From Marine Group II euryarchaeote MED-G33 (GTDB taxonomy: Archaea > Thermoplasmatota > Poseidoniia > Poseidoniales > Thalassarchaeaceae), in contig CATISE010000159.1 of assembly GCA_949538655.1 (NCBI GenBank), forward strand, positions 1 to 10,015: a DNA stretch of 10,015 nucleotides, written 5' to 3'. Of the stretch, positions 6,930-10,015 are shown one piece after another. Made by a program: the position numbers and the translations under genes. Under the pieces are notes generated by a model. That model did not search any database. It was not told the DNA's origin and was given only the letters and a program-made list of their open reading frames with translations. Numbering within the stretch: position 1 is the first letter of the stretch; each line of letters starts with the position of its first letter.

Positions 6930-7259
6930 TCATTCTTCTTCGGCTTCTCGATTTTGTTTCATGATTTCATGTGGATTCATTCCATTTGAAACCGTTCGAC
7001 CTTTGATGTTCAATCGGGCGAGTAAAGCAAAGGCTAGACACAGAACTGCCAAGGGTTTGGGTAGGTAGGTGGAGCCCCAAAGGCTACCCCCTAAAACATC
7101 GAGAGAAATGAGAGATATCATCGCTGAAAGTGAAAGGATGACCATCGCCCATTGTGCACGGTCTTCCGCCTCATCACTTTGAGACAGAGTAGCGATTAGA
7201 ACCCACAACATGAGTGTTGAAGCACACAGTAACTGACTGAGTGTTTCAATCGGGGCCAT
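6930..7259 (-). CDS. Small three-helix membrane protein, unknown function
   Basis: A 109-residue membrane protein that I do not recognise. From the ATG at 7259, hydrophobic helices lie at about 7-26, 37-56 and 66-84. A short acidic loop (DEAED, 29-33) follows the first helix, and the charged C-terminal tail (85-109) ends Glu-Ala-Glu-Glu-Glu. The start is supported by GGAGGG at 7263-7268, spaced 3 nt. An earlier codon at 7298 would add 13 residues and overlap the divergent PolX gene. There is no catalytic motif. It is the only gene in its transcription unit here, tail-to-tail with the surface protein and head-to-head with PolX. The ribosome site and hydrophobic pattern argue that it is real. 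Confidence 0.7.
   Translation of the reverse strand: MAPIETLSQLLCASTLMLWVLIATLSQSDEAEDRAQWAMVILSLSAMISLISLDVLGGSLWGSTYLPKPLAVLCLAFALLARLNIKGRTVSNGMNPHEIMKQNREAEEE
6933..6962 (+). terminator. Candidate T-rich terminator after the surface protein gene
   Basis: Starting 4 nt after the TAG at 6927-6929, the + strand is pyrimidine-rich with several T clusters, ending in TTTTGTTT. This is a plausible archaeal U-rich termination zone. It lies wholly inside the 3' end of the convergent membrane protein gene, whose Glu-rich C-terminus creates the tract on the opposite strand. Inference only. Confidence 0.35.
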
Positions 7260-7262
7260 GAA

Positions 7263-7280
7263 CCCTCCATTAGGAGGAGG
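7263..7280. promoter_or_regulatory. Back-to-back ribosome binding sites between divergent genes
   Basis: The 32-bp gap between the divergent starts at 7259 (minus) and 7292 (plus) contains GGAGGG on the minus strand (7263-7268) and AGGAGG on the plus strand (7275-7280). The plus-strand site is 11 nt from the GTG at 7292, which is somewhat long. There is no room for promoters here, so both must overlap the opposing gene. Confidence 0.5.
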
Positions 7281-7291
7281 CTCTTCAGCCT

Positions 7292-9268
7292 GTGCCAAGA
7301 CTCAAGAACGTCCGTGTATCCTTGGCCAGTATGGTGAAGGTTGCGAGTTGGAGTCTGCCTCGGCCTCGCCGCAATGGCCCACCGTATCACTCCAAGTCAA
7401 ACGTCGTCTTGGTGATGGAACAAGTTGGGGTTTTGTTGCAACTCAAGGGTGCGAACCCCTTCCGAGTCCGTTCCTATCAGAATGCATCCCGAACACTAGG
7501 CAGTCTCGAGGAAGACCTGTGGATTGTGACTTCAGAAGGCCGTTTAACCGATGTCAAAGGCATTGGAAAAGGCATTGCTGGACTGATCACTGAAGCCCTG
7601 ACTGAAGGGACATGGGGTGACATTGGTGAATTGTACACGAGTGTACCCTCTGGCCTCATCCAAATGTTGGCCATCCCAGGGTTAGGACCGAAACGGATCA
7701 AACAATTTTACGACGAGTTGGGCATTGATTCGATTGAGAAACTCAAGGTCGAAGGGGAAAATGGTCACCTACGTGAGTTAGATCGAATGGGTGAAAAGTC
7801 TGAGCAAAAGGTACTGGATGGCATTGAACTCCTCAAGCGATTCTCAGGTCGCAGGCGGTTGGATGTGGGCTTGCTCTATGGTGAAGCACTGGAATCTAGA
7901 ATTTCATCGATGGATGGTGTTTCTCGCGCTCAATTGGCGGGTTCAACCCGTCGTCGAAAAGAAACCATTGGAGATTTGGATATTGTTGCTGCAGTTCTAC
8001 CCGAAGATGTTGAAGCGGTAACCGAGCAAATCGTTTCGCTGCCCGGTGTGGCGGATGTCAAAGGAGCTGGTTCATCTAAAGTTAGTATCATCCTTGGGAC
8101 CGAATTCTTCTCGGATGAGGTCATGGATTCAGGACTCGACGGAGGGGTTCTGGAAGCGTTGGGTGGAGATGCCTACGAAGAGATGGCCTCCAACACGACC
8201 ATCGATGCACAGGTCCGCCTTGTTCCACCTCATGTGTTCGCGTTTACATTGGCCTACTTTACCGGTTCAAAGGAGCACAATGTTCGGATGCGACAGAGAG
8301 CCCTTGATCGGGGGCTACGACTGAATGAATTCGGATTGTTTCCATTGGATGCTGTCGGTGATCTCAAAGGAATTGAAGCCGCTAAATTTTCCCTCCCTGC
8401 TGAGAAGGAATCTGAAATTTATGACCATCTCGAATTGCAATGGGTTCCACCCGAGCTGCGTGAAGACTCTGGTGAAATCGAGGCCGCCGAGGCAGGACAG
8501 TTGCCCAATTTGATGGAGGCCCCGATGCTAAAGGGATCATTCCACAACCACACCACTGCATCTGATGGTACAGCCACGCTTAGCCAAATGGCTGATGCCG
8601 CCCAAAACCTTGGTTGGGAATTCCTCGGCATTGCCGACCACAGTCAAATCTTGCAGGTTGCCAGTGGATTGAGCCCTGATGAACTGGTCACACAATCAGC
8701 CGAAGTTCGTGCATTGAATGAAGATTGGTCGGACAAAGGTGTCGACTTCCGCTTATTCCATGGAAATGAATGTGATATCCTACCCGATGGGAGTCTCGAT
8801 TATACCGATGAAGAACGCAGTATCCTGGACCATGTTGTCGGTAGTGTTCACCAATTGCCAACTTGGATGAAGCGCGATGAAGATGTGAATACTGAAGCAC
8901 TCATAGCTGCAATCGAAAATCCATCTTTCACAATCCTTGGTCACCCAACAGGTCGTATTCTAGGGGGCCGAGATGGTTTTGCTGTTGATCTTCACGCCGT
9001 CCTTCGACGAATGGGTGAGTTGAATGCTGAAGGTGAACTCAAAGTGGTCGAAATCAATGCAAGTCCATATCGCTTGGATCTTGACTGGAGATATTGCCGT
9101 TATGCCAAAGAGCAAGGTGTCCCGATTTCAATCAATCCGGATGCACACAGTACTCAAGGGCTCAAAGATGTCTGGTTTGGGGCTCAAATCGCCAGGAAGG
9201 GATGGCTGGAACAGACCGACATCCTCAACTGCCGTAGCGGCTCGGACTTGGAACAGTTACTCTGGTGA
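7292..9268 (+). CDS. polX: Family X DNA polymerase with PHP nuclease domain (PolX)
   Basis: A 658-residue repair enzyme: family X polymerase fused to a PHP metallo-phosphoesterase, expected to fill short gaps and trim 3' ends. In order: an 8-kDa domain with the LKGANPFRVRSY motif (51-62) and two helix-hairpin-helix elements (88-101, 128-145); the palm with GSTRR (217-221) and GDLD (Asp228, Asp230); YFTGS (322-326); a linker; and the PHP domain from about 414. PHP metal ligands all appear present: His418, His420, Asp425, His450, Glu493, His520, His551, Asp617, His619. The third palm carboxylate is not conserved: Gln307 sits where pol beta has Asp256, and an acidic insertion (about 271-303) precedes it. 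The GTG at 7292 is uncertain. The first 34 residues look atypical, and a TTG at 7322 or ATG at 7331 is possible; later starts would cut the first helix. First gene of the repair operon. Confidence 0.93.
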   Translation: MPRLKNVRVSLASMVKVASWSLPRPRRNGPPYHSKSNVVLVMEQVGVLLQLKGANPFRVRSYQNASRTLGSLEEDLWIVTSEGRLTDVKGIGKGIAGLITEALTEGTWGDIGELYTSVPSGLIQMLAIPGLGPKRIKQFYDELGIDSIEKLKVEGENGHLRELDRMGEKSEQKVLDGIELLKRFSGRRRLDVGLLYGEALESRISSMDGVSRAQLAGSTRRRKETIGDLDIVAAVLPEDVEAVTEQIVSLPGVADVKGAGSSKVSIILGTEFFSDEVMDSGLDGGVLEALGGDAYEEMASNTTIDAQVRLVPPHVFAFTLAYFTGSKEHNVRMRQRALDRGLRLNEFGLFPLDAVGDLKGIEAAKFSLPAEKESEIYDHLELQWVPPELREDSGEIEAAEAGQLPNLMEAPMLKGSFHNHTTASDGTATLSQMADAAQNLGWEFLGIADHSQILQVASGLSPDELVTQSAEVRALNEDWSDKGVDFRLFHGNECDILPDGSLDYTDEERSILDHVVGSVHQLPTWMKRDEDVNTEALIAAIENPSFTILGHPTGRILGGRDGFAVDLHAVLRRMGELNAEGELKVVEINASPYRLDLDWRYCRYAKEQGVPISINPDAHSTQGLKDVWFGAQIARKGWLEQTDILNCRSGSDLEQLLW

Positions 9269-9272
9269 TTAC

Positions 9273-9479
9273 ATGCGTCCTCAAATTGTTGCATTGGTCT
9301 TGCGGATTGGATTGTTGGCCTTTGGAATTCTAATCTTTCTTTTCCTTTGGTTTGGAACCGGTGCAGAAAGATCACCAATCGGATTGATGATTGGCCTAAC
9401 AGTCGCTGCGTTGGCTGCGTTGTGGTGGGTTGAATTGCAAATCCAAAAGGGATTGAAAGTCGCAAGGGGGGACGAATGA
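9273..9479 (+). CDS. Small two-helix membrane protein, unknown function
   Basis: A 68-residue protein starting at the ATG at 9273, 4 nt after the PolX stop. GGTGAT (9264-9269) just upstream can serve as a ribosome site. Two hydrophobic helices lie at about 5-27 and 35-53, and the C-terminus is basic then acidic (QIQKGLKVARGDE region). I do not recognise a family. Its stop overlaps the start of the next small membrane protein (ATGA), so the three genes are very likely one operon. No enzymatic motif is present. It may pair with the following protein, but no evidence beyond adjacency exists. Confidence 0.68.
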   Translation: MRPQIVALVLRIGLLAFGILIFLFLWFGTGAERSPIGLMIGLTVAALAALWWVELQIQKGLKVARGDE

Positions 9480-9685
9480 TGGGTGTTGGCAAAGCAATCG
9501 CATTTGGCCTATTTGCAATGTTCCCCGGGGCTCTTCTCTCCCTCATTGGATACATTCTGATTGGAAGACCAGAAACTTGGCAAAATACGCAGTACATTGT
9601 GTGTTACGGCCCATTCTTCGGGAGTATTGCTCTTGGAATTTGGATGGGTCTACGCAAAGAAATGGATGTGGAGATGGAACCATGA
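9476..9685 (+). CDS. Second small two-helix membrane protein, unknown function
   Basis: A 69-residue protein whose ATG at 9476 overlaps the previous stop by 4 nt; a second ATG follows at 9479. A G-rich stretch (9466-9472) lies upstream as a possible ribosome site. Hydrophobic helices lie at about 8-30 (Gly/Pro-containing, FPGALLSLIGY) and 41-60, with a short acidic tail ending Glu-Met-Glu-Pro. The loop contains GRPETW. No known family was recognised. It also overlaps the start of nth by 4 nt, so it sits coupled between membrane protein and DNA repair genes. Confidence 0.68.
   Translation: MMGVGKAIAFGLFAMFPGALLSLIGYILIGRPETWQNTQYIVCYGPFFGSIALGIWMGLRKEMDVEMEP
9670..9673 (+). promoter_or_regulatory. 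Ribosome binding site of nth
   Basis: GGAG, 8 nt before the ATG at 9682, inside the 3' end of the preceding gene. It supports initiation at the ATGA overlap. Confidence 0.5.
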
Positions 9686-10015
9686 ACCGGGCCGAAAAGG
9701 CTCAGAGAATTGGTGAGATGCTGGATGAATTGTATCCGGAAACACCCGTCCCACTAAACCATTCAAGCGCCTATACACTTCTTGTTGCTGTAATGCTTTC
9801 AGCCCAAACTACTGACAAGAAAGTCAACCAAGTCACCCCGGCCCTCTTTGCAAAGGCAAGTACACCAGAACAGATGGCTACACTTGCTGTCGATGAAATT
9901 CAAACCTTGATTCGAGAAATCGGATTGGCACCGACCAAAGCCAAGAATTTGCGCAGAATGGCTGAACAAATCATCGAAGGGGGTGGGATGAGATCCGATT
10001 GGGAGTATCTCGAAA
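9682..10015 (+). CDS. nth: Endonuclease III (DNA glycosylase/AP lyase), 3'-truncated
   Basis: The gene runs off the right edge; 111 residues are visible. The N-terminal region aligns well from memory with bacterial and archaeal Nth: a first helix (3-17), LLVAVMLSAQTTDKKVN (33-49) with the conserved Ser-Ala-Gln-x-x-Asp motif, and IREIGLAPTKAKNL (77-90) before the expected helix-hairpin-helix. The catalytic Lys/Asp and the 4Fe-4S cysteine loop lie beyond the window. It removes oxidised pyrimidines and cleaves AP sites. The ATG at 9682 overlaps the upstream membrane protein stop (ATGA) and has GGAG 8 nt before it. It is at the end of a chain beginning with PolX, which could act on the gaps Nth makes. 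MutY-like or other HhH-GPD members are less likely given the close match to Nth. Confidence 0.92.
   Translation, partial: MNRAEKAQRIGEMLDELYPETPVPLNHSSAYTLLVAVMLSAQTTDKKVNQVTPALFAKASTPEQMATLAVDEIQTLIREIGLAPTKAKNLRRMAEQIIEGGGMRSDWEYLE

Noticed and set aside
7258..7593. A 111-codon open frame on the + strand over the PolX start
   Set aside because: It overlaps the well-supported PolX domain in another frame and shows no recognisable fold, so it is a shadow. I also considered a frameshifted PolX N-terminus, but the PolX first helix is intact in its own frame.
1..10015. CRISPR arrays, transposons, tRNA or rRNA genes, att sites, toxin-antitoxin or defence systems
   Set aside because: No regularly spaced repeats, transposase motifs, terminal inverted repeats or RNA gene signatures were seen on reading; the region is densely filled with ordinary coding genes.

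Overview
The window looks like a compact stretch of archaeal chromosome, most likely from a marine planktonic euryarchaeon of the Poseidoniales (Marine Group II) type. This rests on several mixed signs: a K+-dependent membrane pyrophosphatase, a PolX with a fused PHP domain, a membrane-anchored surface protein with a DxDxDG calcium-loop motif, and a TATA-like box combined with Shine-Dalgarno sites. GC is around 50%, gene packing is very tight and there are no mobile elements. The taxonomic call is an inference; no rRNA or other marker gene is present.

Layout. A + strand MFS/AmpG-like transporter, cut by the left edge, ends at 999. It meets head-on a four-gene minus-strand block that reads from 4971 down to 1000: membrane pyrophosphatase (hppA), a lipoprotein of unknown function, a phospholipase/carboxylesterase-type alpha/beta hydrolase and a glutaredoxin-like protein. 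A class I glutamine amidotransferase (5771-5052, minus) lies upstream of hppA. hppA probably has its own promoter in the 80-bp gap between them. Divergent from the amidotransferase are an NFU (NifU C-terminal type) Fe-S scaffold protein and a type I membrane surface protein, joined by a 4-nt start/stop overlap. A small three-helix membrane protein (7259-6930, minus) follows. Divergent from it is the right-hand + strand operon: PolX-PHP, two tiny two-helix membrane proteins and endonuclease III (nth), the last cut by the right edge. These four genes are joined by a 4-nt gap and then two ATGA overlaps.

How it fits together. The right-hand operon is a base-excision or gap-repair cassette (AP lyase/glycosylase plus PolX) with two unknown small membrane proteins between the repair genes. 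The left-hand operon combines energy coupling (pyrophosphate-driven ion pumping) with envelope and redox functions; no common pathway is obvious. No intergenic gap exceeds 80 bp, so regulatory signals must lie partly inside coding sequence. Both convergent gene pairs abut stop codon to stop codon with no base between them.

Most notable: the PolX polymerase domain keeps the first two catalytic aspartates (GDLD) but has glutamine where the third should be, plus an acidic insertion nearby. Its PHP nuclease site looks complete. This suggests an enzyme shifted from synthesis towards nuclease or end-processing work. No dedicated defence system, CRISPR array, RNA gene or transposon was seen.
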